Below are positions 10,674-21,800 of a stretch of DNA of 64,000 bases, in pieces (the stretch's first letter is position 1; every line of letters begins with the position of its first letter). The notes below the pieces were generated by a model. That model was not told the DNA's origin, searched no databases, and saw only the letters and a program-made list of their open reading frames with translations. Location of the stretch: positions 38,917-102,916 of the forward strand of contig JALNQF010000155.1 of the NCBI GenBank assembly GCA_028456385.1, given 5' to 3'. This DNA is from Ophiosphaerella korrae (taxonomy: Eukaryota > Ascomycota > Dothideomycetes > Pleosporales > Phaeosphaeriaceae). The translations under genes and the position numbers were made by a program.

Positions 10674-12698
10674 TTTTTATGTCTTTATAAAATCTGTGTC
10701 GCGCTCTTGGTAATCTTTAGCCTGGAACGAGGAGATGAGCACTTGTCATCTACCCCCACCATGAGTTTGATGGATAAGAAGTCTGTAATGATATATTTCT
10801 AAGCCTAGCCATTGTTAGTCATGGTCATCATTCTTAGACCGGTTATACAGCCCCCACTACTTCGTGCCGTTACTCTATTTGCCTTACCCCGATTCGAAAG
10901 AATAAGATGGCTTGCATACCCACCTGTTCCCTCTCCGTCTGATAACAGGCACTTTCTCCACACCTGATAACGCCTTACGGAGATTATGTGAGAAGTTAAT
11001 TCGTTTTACAAAGCCTAACGCCAGCCCTCAAATAGCCACATCCGTAGGTAGTTGCGAGTCTGGTTAGTTGCGGACCTGGCTCTGTGCTCTTCATTACTCA
11101 CACTGTTCTCCACGTTACTCATAATTTCCTCCATTTTAGATCGTTATGGAAAAGCACGCGTGAGCCTCATCGCTGCTAGCCAATCAATGGAAACCTGAGT
11201 ACAAAATCCAGGCCTCGGAGGTGAGATCCTGAAGGATCTTGAACCCTCTTAGCATTGAAAACGGGCTATAAGCATACTTAAGCGTGGCGTAGATGCACAC
11301 GCTAACATGGAACATAAGGATTGACGTGTTGGATTTTAGCGGATGTGATTTTCGCTTCGGCTAAATAGCGCTCGCATTCACTCATCCATCACAAATACAC
11401 AGCTACATGGATAATCGCCTACAAATGCCGAAGTTCTAATAATATGAAGTAAGAGTAACACCGTATTGAAGATTCATAAAATTTAATCTCTAACTGCGAA
11501 AGCCGAACGTGATTTCTCCAAAATAAATTTGATGAAAGTTCTCATGATTGACTAAAATACATCATTCCTTCAAATCGCTGCATTAAAGGGTCAAATTTCA
11601 GATAGGGGTCGTTACCAAATCTGAGTAGATAGCAAATCGCCCTGCGATACCAGGATATTGAACTGCACCATTACCGCCAGGAGTTACACAATCAATTTAT
11701 CGCACGAGGGAGCAGGCTACGCGTCGATCCAGCGAATGCTCCATCTTCGATTAGTCTAATCTCAGACATTATGTACGTAAGCTGATGCCAATATTACTGT
11801 CGCAATGCCCGGGCCGCGACCTGAAAGTTTATCAGGTCAGGCACACTCTGCTGCGCACATATCCTGAGATTCTCTTGCAGAACTATGTGCTTATCTATTA
11901 CTGAGTGCCCGCGATTGCACCTTTAATATTTTAAAGCATGAAGGAAGTGTGAAAACAAGGGTCGGCTCGGTTAGGCGGCCGCCGTTTGAGCAAAAACGGC
12001 AGACCAGAGACCTGGCATGAAGGATTTCAAGTAAACTATATCTATTCGGTTAGCAAAGCGACGACTGAATCTTACCCAACACGTGGTAGGCCTGACAGCT
12101 GTGTGCCCCGTCATGGAACACGCGTGCGTCGTGAGTACCAACACTCTAGGGTCCATTTCGGTTGCACAAATAATGTTTCGCTTATAAGAGAATGAGCCGG
12201 ATAATTCAAGCGGGTAAATATGTATTATCTCCGAACCTCAAAAGTGGGTAGAAGGACCTTGGGTACCAGCTAAACCTTGAAGTTTTGAGAACCAATTGGA
12301 ATGCGCATCGTTTTACGAGCAGCAATCACCCCGCTTTTCAGATGCTGTCTGGGTGGGATGCACGGGGACCCACGTGAGATATGCAATCAGCTTGCGTCAC
12401 ACCAGACGTTCAGGGTACGTGGTTGCAGTGCACGCCAATAGGCACGGAATTGAAATTCGCTTTTGCGCTTGCTTTTGAGGGTCGGCCTGACAATTCCACC
12501 GCCTCCCCTGTATGATCAAAGCGCGACCGGAATCGTCCTCCGACAAGATTCCGCTCTGGATTCCGCGCCATATAACGCGAATTGATCCCAGGTACTCAAC
12601 TACTCTACTACTACTAAAATTTAAAATAACATAGCCAAACAGTGTGTTACGAGATAGCTGGAGGGTTATATGCAAGCCGCCAAGGGATATTGACAACG
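10674..12698. other. Long intergenic region between regulator and MFS gene
   Basis: About 2 kb between divergently transcribed genes. Short frames (for example 11971-12156 minus and 12296-12478 plus) show no family features. It may hold the promoters of both genes and an unrecognised non-coding transcript. I see no transposon ends. Confidence 0.45.
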
Positions 12699-14787
12699 AT
12701 GAGCACAACTCAAACCCCGAGCGAAAAGACGCCCGAGAATTCGAAACCTGGAACATTAAATGAGCAAAGTTATGATAAGGAAAGGAGCAATAGGGACCAA
12801 AGCGAAATCGAAAACAACAAGGAGCAGCGCGATCAAGGCGAAACTGGGGAAGAATCACCAGCATACGAGCGCCAATATGTTACTGGTATTGCCCGGTGGC
12901 TGATTCTGGGTCCTGTGACCCTCACCTATTTCACGTTCTTTCTCGATCTAGCTGTTCTCTCTACAGCCACTCCCGCTATTACCTCTGATTTCAATTCATT
13001 AATCGATATTGGCTGGTACGTTCAAGAACTAGTCTTCGTTGACACATCTCTTTCACTCATGCCTCGCTGATATTGGTTTTGCATCAGGTATGGAGGTGCG
13101 TATCAACTTGGCAGTGCTGCTTTCCAGCCCATGGCCGGCAAATTATTTCGTTACTTTTCGATCAAGGTAGGTTTCCTAAGTATCCTGTGACTACGTTTTA
13201 GTTGATCAATGCCTAACTCGGCAATGCCGCTTAGTGGACCTTTTTATCCTTCTTCTTCGTTTTCGTAGTCGGCTCTGCATTATGTGGAGCCGCTCAGTCT
13301 TCGACAATGTTCATCGTTGGCAGAGCTATAGCAGGTGTGGGATCCTCGGGAATAGGAAACGGCGCTTTGACAATCATCTCTGCCATCTTGCCTCCCCGCG
13401 CTCAGGCACAGGCTATGGGCGTTAACATGGGCCTTGGTCAACTGGGGCTTGCCCTGGGCCCCATTATTGGTGGATTGTTCACGGAATATGTTTCGTGGCG
13501 GTGGTGTATGTTACTACCCTTTTCTTTTACAATCATTCGAGTGTGACACAATGCTGACCAGAGGTAATTCATTAGGCTTCTATATCAACTTGCCCATAGG
13601 TGCTGTAGTTGGAGGGTTACTTTTCATGTTCACGATCCCTGAGCCAGCACCTAAACCTCCTCCTAGACAAGTAATAAAAACGGCGATCAAATCTCTGGAC
13701 CTTCCCGGGTTTATGCTCGTGGCACCGGCGGCGGTGATGTTTCTCTTGGGTTTACAATATGGCGGAAACCAGTATGAGTGGAGCAGCTCGGTGGTTATTG
13801 GTCTCATTGTCGGTGGGGTGGTGACATTCTTACTATTTCTAGCATGGGAGCGCCGTGCGGGAGATGAGGCCATGGTACCATTCGCTATGCTAAAACATCG
13901 CATCATCTGGTCTGCGGCAGGCAACATGTTTTTCCTCCTCGCTACCGTCCTTGTTGCCGACTTTTATTTGGCGATCTACTTCCAGGCCATTCTTGACGAT
14001 TCGCCACTTATGAGTGGTGTGCACATGCTACCGACAACTATCGGCATAGTCTTATTTACCATGATCTCAGGCCTAGCGAGTAAGTCCTCGAAGCTCACTG
14101 TTTCTTATCCAATATATTTGAAGAATATTCTTGCTGACTACATTTCAACCATACAGTTGAAGCCTTTGGATATTATCTGCCTTGGGTTGTCTCAGGGGCT
14201 GCTATATCAGCCATCGGTTACGGTCTTTTCTCTATGCTGAGTCCTACAACTACAACGGCACAATGGATCGGATTTCAGGTATTCTATGGTGTTGGAGGTG
14301 GTTCAATGGCTGCAGGTGTACGATTCTCTATCTGAGCTGTTACACGCCATATTGGTATCAAATCCGCTAACATCAAGTAAAGGCTTTCATCGCAGTGCAA
14401 AACATCGTGCCCGCGCCTCAGATTCCAACAGCAATGTCCATCGTTCTATTTTGCCAGAATATTGGTGCCGCTGTGGCGCTTCCCGCCGCAAACGCCATCT
14501 TCAGCAACACTCTTCGCAGAGAGCTCCGAAAGCGCATTGACGTGATTCGCGTTCAGCCTAACACTATCGTTGATGCTGGTGTTCGCTCAATTCGTGGACT
14601 TGTCTCAGGGGATGCACTCGCTGCTACGCTACAAGCCTACAGTAACAGTATCGACGTTGTCATGTACCTTGGAATTGGAGTCGCAATTGCCGCCTTTGCA
14701 TTTGCATGGGGCCTGGGCTTCAAAGATATCCGCAAGGAAAAAGAATTGAAAGCACTTAGGGAATCAGCAGTTGCTGATGACTGGTGA
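12699..14787 (+). CDS. MFS efflux transporter, 14-TM DHA2 type
   Basis: Model with six exons: join(12699..13015, 13088..13166, 13235..13505, 13576..14079, 14157..14315, 14378..14787), 579 residues. The N-terminal 60 residues are hydrophilic and charged, followed by alternating hydrophobic helices. Family landmarks are [16 protein letters not shown] and [13 protein letters not shown] (the fifth-helix region and the loop typical of DHA2 drug:H+ antiporters), [10 protein letters not shown] and [15 protein letters not shown]. Each splice restores the expected order of these motifs; the GTATGT donor at 13506 restores WRWCFYINL. It probably exports the cluster product or a toxic intermediate at the plasma membrane. 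It stands upstream of the PKS in the same orientation, separated by the dehydrogenase gene on the other strand. Confidence 0.88.
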
Positions 14788-16399
14788 TTCTACTAGCGAG
14801 CTGAATGCTTAAATAGTTAGGATGGTAGGTAGATATTATGTGTAAAGTGGTAAGTGTTGGAACACGTTATGGCTGGAAAGGAGAATAGCTGTGGAGGGTA
14901 ATCAAGAATCATAAACAAAAGCCTTAGAAAGAGCCCATAGATGATTGCTGAGGCGGACTGATGGCAAGTTGGAAATTCTTTATGTATTAATACACGTTCG
15001 CTAGAACATACTTTTGTACAAAACTTTAACGTGGTTTACAAGCGAGTGGCGAAAACAAGTGAGTGAAGAATACAACCAAGTGTCGAATACAATCAATTGA
15101 CGATAACAACTCTGTTGAATAATATAGATTCTTGGATATAACTTTGTATATTTGTTCTAAATAGTATAATAGGTATTTTAAAAAATATTTAAAAATATAG
15201 CGCAAGTTACTATAAATTAGGGGCTAAAATAGTGCTGAAAAAGAATAAAATAGTATTAACGTATTCTATCAGCGAAGCGGCCATTTCACCGAAACGGCCA
15301 CTCTAAAACATACCAAAAAATACAAAACTCAACACCTATTATCTCTACAACTACAACATATTAAGTTCTAAAATTTTAATAGATTACTACTATATATATA
15401 ATCTTTTATCGATTAAATTTTAAAATCGGGAAGTTTAGTTGTTCTAAAGTTAATAAGAAATAAGTATTTTTAACGCTAAAAATTCTACTATCTTAAGAAC
15501 TACTTCGCTACACGTTTTAAAAATTTAATAGATTAAAGGCAATATATATAGTAGTAATCTATTAAATTTTTAGAATTTATTATCTAGTAGTTGTAGAGAT
15601 AATAGGTATTAGGTTTTGGATTTTTTGGTGGCCGTTTCGGTGATATGGCCGCTTCGCTGATAGAATACGTTAAGTTTAAAATATTGTATTAGTTTAGTTG
15701 TTAAGGGGTGGCTGGAAGACAATAGTACTTGCCGTAGGACACAGGAGATAGTGAAGGGATAACAAGTAGTGTTTCAATCGTAGTTCTAGTAATGTGAATA
15801 ATACTTGCTTTGCTCTGTTCGCAAGTGTAGAGCCTTTTATGCGCTGGTGAAGCGCATCGGCCCCGTTCTAGACTAATACTAGAGCAACGTAAGGATTACC
15901 AACGTATCGGCTCCACTCTAGACTAGTACCAGAGTTCCCAAGGATCTCGAGGATTCCGAGGACCTTCGTCACATTAGTAGAGTAAAAGCCAATCTACTAA
16001 TAGCGGTCCAACTAATAAGGAGGTTTAGGGTATACCTAGCGGCTCCTAATTAGCTACCTCTACTACTTTGCCTTATATCTAACAAGTGGACTATCTTTTA
16101 AATATATAGGATCTGTATCCTATAAATAAAATAAAGGCTTCTATAGAAGTACCAAGGAGTAAAACTTTAGTTTTAGAATCTATTATACAGCTGTGATAGA
16201 GATAAGTCCGTAATAACTGAACAGTGGTTTGAGTGTCAAGTACGGGAATCATGGTTGTGAAACGATTTGAGACAGTTTTAGAGAAGAGGTATAAATTTTC
16301 CCTTATACAAATTCATCGAAGCGCACAACCATGTAGTTTCTCATATGATTCCATATATATATGGTTCATGGTATGAATTCTATTAAATTAAAAATAGTT
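14788..16399. repeat. AT-rich, RIP-like relic region containing a MITE
   Basis: From about 14990 the base composition turns strongly AT-rich, with many TA, TAA and TAG words and no coding frame, the look of repeat DNA that has suffered C-to-T mutation. The block holds the non-autonomous element at 15259-15670. Around 15855-15935 an imperfect direct repeat of about 30 bases (TCTAGACTARTACYAGAG core) occurs twice. The segment may be a decayed LTR or solo LTR, but I could not define matching ends or a target duplication. Confidence 0.5.
15259..15670. mobile_element. Non-autonomous Fot1-like TIR element (MITE)
   Basis: 412 bases flanked by TA on both sides (15257-15258 and 15671-15672). The ends are inverted repeats: the first 27 bases starting ACGTATTCTATCAGCG match the reverse complement of the right end exactly, and similarity continues with few mismatches for about 90 bases. 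Inside each end the 11-mer CGAARCGGCCA occurs twice, 17 bases apart (left copies at 15273 and 15290). The interior is very AT-rich and non-coding. Termini, TA duplication and repeat spacing match the large Fot1-like element at 32155-41031, so its transposase or a relative probably mobilised this element. Confidence 0.85.
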
Positions 16400-17527
16400 T
16401 CACAACAAGACCACGATCTTCTGAGCTGAAACACCTTTCATCTGAATATCCATAGCGCTTTGGATCTTATCTAGCCCGGTACCCACAACCACCGGATCAG
16501 GCGCTGGCGCAAAATGGCCCGTTGCAAGCGCTTCGGGTAAGAACTCTTTGTAAACACGAGCGACATGGCCATTAGGCTCGCATGCGTCCTTGAGATCAAT
16601 AAATCTGACTTTCACTCCTGTGAAGCGCGACACAATGGCTTGTTTCAACATTTTCCACAGCAGGGTGATGATGAGGATAGTCTTACCGATAGCAGTCTGC
16701 AGCTGGTCCCCGAGTGGTGAGCCGCCCGCCATGGCGATGAACTTGTGCGTTGTGTTTGGGTGGCGTGACAATACGGTCGTGCACACCTCGACAGCGCCAT
16801 CACCGATGGCATAAGCACCTGAGAGTGGACGGCCTTTGACTACAGCTAGTAGGTCATCGGCCAGCGTCTTGCTCGAATAATCAAACACGTATTGCGCACC
16901 AAGTCTCTTCACGAAATCGAAATTTTTCGGTGAACTTGTTGATACAACGTCGTAGCCGGCCGCAACAGCCAACTGAATAGCGTTGGCGCCTACGCTGGAT
17001 GAGCCACCCGTGATTATGACGATGCGATTTTTCTCGTTCTTGCGTGGAGGTATAGTGGGCATATCAAGACCCAAAAATTCATCATGGAAAAGGCCATAAG
17101 CGGCTGTTGAAAGGGTCAACGGCATAACGCAGGCTTGTTCAAAGCTTATTTCGTCCGGCAGGGGTGCGGCCATGTGTTCGCGCACAAGAGTATATCTCTG
17201 GAATGCACCTTCGGCAGCATCTCCCGACGCGGGCGCAATGGCAAGGGCAGCAGCCACAACTCGATCGTTGACCTTGAAGCGTTCCACGCCGGAACCAATC
17301 TCGACGACAGTCCCAGCAACATCGCCTCCCAGAATGAAGGGATATTTGATATATCCCAACAATATGTCACCCAAAATCTGTTTCTGCCAATCGATTGGAT
17401 TGATTGCGACGGCACCATTTTGGACCACTATTTGGCCGGGTCCAGGAGATGTGTAAGGGGCAGCAGCCACCTGGAGTGGTCTGACCTGCTTCGCAGAAAG
17501 CCAGGCTGCTTCATTTTTGTAGCTCAT
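16400..17527 (-). CDS. Zinc-binding alcohol dehydrogenase-like oxidoreductase (MDR family)
   Basis: Single exon, 375 residues, the normal length for this MDR branch. The N-terminal GroES-like domain has GAVAINPIDWQKQ and GGDVAGTVVEIGSGVERFKVNDRV. The Rossmann part has VIITGGSSSVGANAIQLAVAAGYDVVSTSS. There is no obvious structural-zinc Cys4 lobe and no catalytic-zinc Cys near the usual site, so an NADPH-dependent enoyl or quinone reductase-like chemistry fits better than a classical zinc alcohol dehydrogenase. In fungal clusters such proteins act as trans-enoyl reductases or tailoring dehydrogenases. This PKS has its own ER domain, so a tailoring role is more likely. The gene is divergent from the PKS across 1.3 kb. 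Confidence 0.85.
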   Translation of the reverse strand: MSYKNEAAWLSAKQVRPLQVAAAPYTSPGPGQIVVQNGAVAINPIDWQKQILGDILLGYIKYPFILGGDVAGTVVEIGSGVERFKVNDRVVAAALAIAPASGDAAEGAFQRYTLVREHMAAPLPDEISFEQACVMPLTLSTAAYGLFHDEFLGLDMPTIPPRKNEKNRIVIITGGSSSVGANAIQLAVAAGYDVVSTSSPKNFDFVKRLGAQYVFDYSSKTLADDLLAVVKGRPLSGAYAIGDGAVEVCTTVLSRHPNTTHKFIAMAGGSPLGDQLQTAIGKTILIITLLWKMLKQAIVSRFTGVKVRFIDLKDACEPNGHVARVYKEFLPEALATGHFAPAPDPVVVGTGLDKIQSAMDIQMKGVSAQKIVVLL

Positions 17528-18806
17528 TTCTTTAGACTAGAGACTGGAGTCTGTTGTGAGGGTTGTAGAAAAATTATCGATAGAGGAGTATGCGAGACCT
17601 GGGCATGAAGCTGTTGGATTATGGAGTAGCTGAACGTAGGCTTCGCTGAAAGGATTTTCGAAAGATACCCAAAAAAAAAAAAAAAAAAAGTACGGGTCTC
17701 GCTAGATACCTCTCAATTTGTTCCAAGCACGATAAAATATTTCGCTAAACAACTTTTGTTCGTTGGCATGGTAGATAATCAGCCCGACCGAACGGAATGT
17801 GAGTCTGAACTCCGCCTTGGCATGCATCCTGCCTGTGCCCTAGTCCCAACATATGCAGACCATGATAGACCTACAATAATTAGTCAATATTTCCGTAACT
17901 CAGTCTTCATCCTAGCAAATGGTTCTATGCCCAAGTGTTCAAAGATTGTCCGTCCGCATCAATTATATAACTGACTCCGGTATTGGCGTGATTTGGTGCG
18001 TCACACCGAGGTAGAACTGGAACAGTAGGTCACAAGAAGGCATATGTGCGCTATACTCATTTCGTGAAGCTTATTTCAGAGCACTAACAGGCCCGGACAT
18101 TATTTCTCCGCTCATTTTCGACCCAAAGGGACGCGGAAGGAAATAATATACAAAGCAGCGCATTGAGTCGGACCAGTAGTGAAGGCTACTACCCCAATCG
18201 CTGGGCGATTCTGCAAGTTATCACTTTTGATGGGAACCATGATTCTCCAAGATACTTACTAGAAATCCTAACAAGTTCGGTTAAACCTATATTTTATCGT
18301 TGGCAGGCTTACTGCCTAGCATTTGAGGCGGAATAGCCCGAAATTTGCTTAGCTCGATCTTCCGCCGCGCACAATTGATGATCCGATCTATTACGTTTTT
18401 AGTGGCCTGCGGAGTTACTCTTCCTTCGGGCCCATTGCCACAGTGAGAAGTCGGGCTTACTTACCGTAGTAATCTTAGGGAATGGTTGGTTAGGTTTCTA
18501 AGGTGATTTAGGGCTGAACAATTACATCTGAGCCTTCAAGTTGCCCAAGTAAAACCATTTCCATTGGAATCTTCAGTTGTGCTTATTTTAGCGAAGATTG
18601 TCTAACTTGGATAAAGACCTTTCGTTGAGTGTATGCGTAGCCATACCTGTGAAATAGTCGATGGTATTTGCACACAATTTAACCGCGAGTCCCCTTATTT
18701 AGTCAGCAATCTTCAATCTACCACCTATTCTGTACCGGTATCCTGGGCTTTCCTGTGACGCCATATAGATTATTATAAATCCCAAACTCGCATTTGACAG
18801 AGCGCA
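17528..18806. promoter_or_regulatory. Divergent promoter region between dehydrogenase and PKS
   Basis: 1.28 kb with no coding frame. It contains an A19 tract at about 17671-17689, close to the dehydrogenase start, of the kind that excludes nucleosomes in fungal promoters. A TATA-like ATTATAAA lies at about 18772, some 30 bases before the PKS ATG. No single regulator site could be assigned with confidence. Confidence 0.45.
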
Positions 18807-21800
18807 ATGGGAAGTAGCGGCGGCGACTGGCCAAGTATGGATTGGCAAAGCATGCCAATTGCCATTATCGGATTGAGTTGTAAATTTGCTGGCAATGCTA
18901 GTAATCCCGAGAAATTGTGGCAGATGCTAGCTGAAGGCAAAAGTGCATGGTCAGAGATTCCATTATCTCGATTTGATGTGAATGGAACGCACCACCCAAA
19001 TCATGAGAGAATCAACTCGGTACGTTACTTTCCGGTTTTTTTGCTAGATAATTATAAATTCATATGCTAATAGAAGCCCATTTGAAAGACTAATATAAAG
19101 GGAGCGCACTTTATAGCCGAGGATCTTGGCTTATTCGACGCCGCGTTCTTCAACTTTTCTGCGGAAACAGCATCAGTAAGATAGCCAAGCTTAGCCAACT
19201 TATTTTAGAAAACTCAATTATCTTCGTAGGCTATTGATCCCCAATTTCGATTGCAATTGGAGTCGGCTTATGAGGCCTTGGAGAATGGTAGGTAGCTACC
19301 AGATCTATATGGTGACCTCATATCGAGCCATGAATAACACATCATAGCTGGCCTTCCACTTCCAAAACTTGCGGGATCTAATACTTCTGTGTTCGCGGGG
19401 ATTTTCTCACACGACTACCATGAAGGCTTGATCCGTGACGAAGACCAACTTCCTCGGTTCCTCCCCATTGGCACGTTTTCCGCCATGTCATCAAACAGGA
19501 TTTCCCATTTTTTTGACCTTCGAGGCGCTAGTATGACGGTAGATACGGGTTGTTCCACGACGCTGGTTGCTCTTCACCAAGCAATCAAAAACTTGCGTAA
19601 TCATGAGTCGGACATGTCCATCGTAAGCGGCTCCAATCTTCTGTTGGGCCCAGATATGTTCAAGGTGTTCGGATCGCTCGGGATGCTATCCCCGGATGGA
19701 AAGTCGTATGCTTTTGATTCCCGAGCAAACGGCTATGGCCGTGGAGAGGGGGTGGCTACCATCGTCATCAAACGACTCAATGATGCACTTGCTTGTGGCG
19801 ATCCTGTACGAGCTTTGATCCGAGAGACATGCTTGAATCAGGATGGCAAAACAGAGACTATTACAACGCCTTCACAAGAGGCACAGGAGGAGCTTATGCA
19901 AGAGTGCTACCGCCGTGCGGGGCTGGATCCTCACGATACACAATATTTTGAAGCCCACGGGACAGGAACACCAACGGGAGATCCCATCGAAGCCCGCGCT
20001 ATTGCTGCGATTTTTGGTGGGCCTTCTCGAGTAGAAGCATTACGTATTGGGTCACTAAAGACAAATATTGGTCACACAGAGTCAGCCTCCGGGCTGGCCA
20101 GTCTTATCAAGGTAGTGTTGGCTTTGGAGAAGAACCAGATACCTCCAAGCATCAACTATAAAACGCCCAATCCCAAGCTAGCACTTGATGATTGGAATCT
20201 CAAGGTGGTAGGACATCTGGAACAGTGGCCTATGGATACACCAGATCAACCACGTCGCGCGTCTGTTAATAATTTTGGATACGGTGGTTCGAACGCTCAC
20301 GTTATATTGGAGGGAGTGGACTCGAGACTCGCGAATTCCCAGCGAATAGCCAACGGCGTACCTGAAAAAGAACACAGTGCGGTACTTGTTCTCAGCGCTC
20401 GGGATGAGAAAGCATGTCAACGCACGGTTTCCGACCTTAGGGAATATCTGCAAAATCATCGTACAACAGAGGTTTCCGAGCTGATGCAAAATCTGAGCTA
20501 CACTCTTGGGGAGCGACGTACGCTTTTTCCCTGGGTAGCTGCCAATGTAGTTCATTTCCACGATGGCAATATTGATCAAGTGATTCAGTCGCTTGAGTCG
20601 CCCCAGTTTAAGCCAGTCCGCAGCCCAACCCGTCGTCCGCGTATCGGCATGGTCTTCACGGGCCAAGGAGCGCAATGGTATGCCATGGGACGTGAGTTGA
20701 TGAAGGCGTATCCGACCTTCAAAGCATCCCTGGAAGAGGCTGAGAGAAATCTCAAAGCTATCGGAGCTGAGTGGTCCCTAATCGAAGAGCTGCAGCGTGA
20801 TGCACAGACAAGTAAAGTAAACACTACGGCGCTTAGTATACCCATATGTGTTGCACTACAAATCTCGCTCGTACGGTTATTTGAATCATGGGATATTACA
20901 CCGAATGCTGTCACGAGCCATTCTTCGGGCGAGATAGCTGCAGCATACACTGTTGGAGCTCTGACTCTACGGCAGGCAATGGCGGCGGCCTATCACCGAT
21001 CCGTACTAGCAGCAGACCTAGCGATGCGTGCAGTGGGAGAAAAAGGTGGAATGATCGCTGTTGGTCTGGGAGCAATAGAAGCGCAAGAAATTCTATGCCG
21101 ATTGTCCTCGAGTGACAAAGTTGTTGTAGCATGCATCAACAGTCCACAAAGCGTCACCGTAGCTGGAGATGTAAGCGCAGTGGAGGAGTTGGAAGAGTTA
21201 TGCAAACAAGAGGGCGTGTTCGCACGTCGGCTACGGGTTGATACTGGCTATCATTCACACCACATGCAACCAATTGCCAAACCCTATCTCGAGCTTCTCA
21301 GGAAGCACATGAGAAGTAATCAAGGTACCATTGATGGAGAGCCTTTAGATGATGGGGAGACAACCACGGTTTCCTTCTCCTCGTCTGTCACTGGCGGCCG
21401 CATCCTCGATATACACAACCTTGCAAACCCAGAGCATTGGGTGAACAGCTTAGTGAAGCCAGTAAGATTTGTTGAAGCATTCACTGACATGATCTTTGGT
21501 GGAGCTACCAAGGCCTCCTCAAGCAATGGCACCGGCAATATAGATGTCTTGATCGAAATCGGCCCTCACACAGCACTTGCTGCTCCCATTCGAGAGATTC
21601 TGTCGCTGCCCGAGTTTGAGGGTGTTGATATTCCCTACTATGGATCATTAGTACGGAATGAGCATGCAGGGGACAGTATGCGGTCAGCGGCTGTCAATCT
21701 GTTGCGTGAAGGTCATCCTGTCGACATGCACAGTATCAATTTCCCCCGTGGCGAGCCAGTTCTGCGTGTTCTCACTGACTTGCCTTCATATCCCTGGAAC

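Noticed and set aside
12397..12864. Minus-strand frame of 155 codons over the MFS 5' end
   Set aside because: No domain, and it overlaps the MFS start and its first coding exon. It is explained by the transporter gene.
15113..16190. A solo LTR (TGTTGAATAA...TTATACA) hosting the MITE
   Set aside because: The ends look LTR-like, but the flanking bases do not form a target duplication and no second copy is visible in the window.
17671..17689. Poly-A tract as a sign that the intronless dehydrogenase is a retrocopy
   Set aside because: The tract lies on the 5' side of the gene, not after its stop codon, so it cannot be a retroposed poly-A tail.
20178..20675. Long open frame on the minus strand inside the PKS (165 codons)
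   Set aside because: It lies antisense to the KS-AT coding region, has no family feature and is a by-product of codon use.
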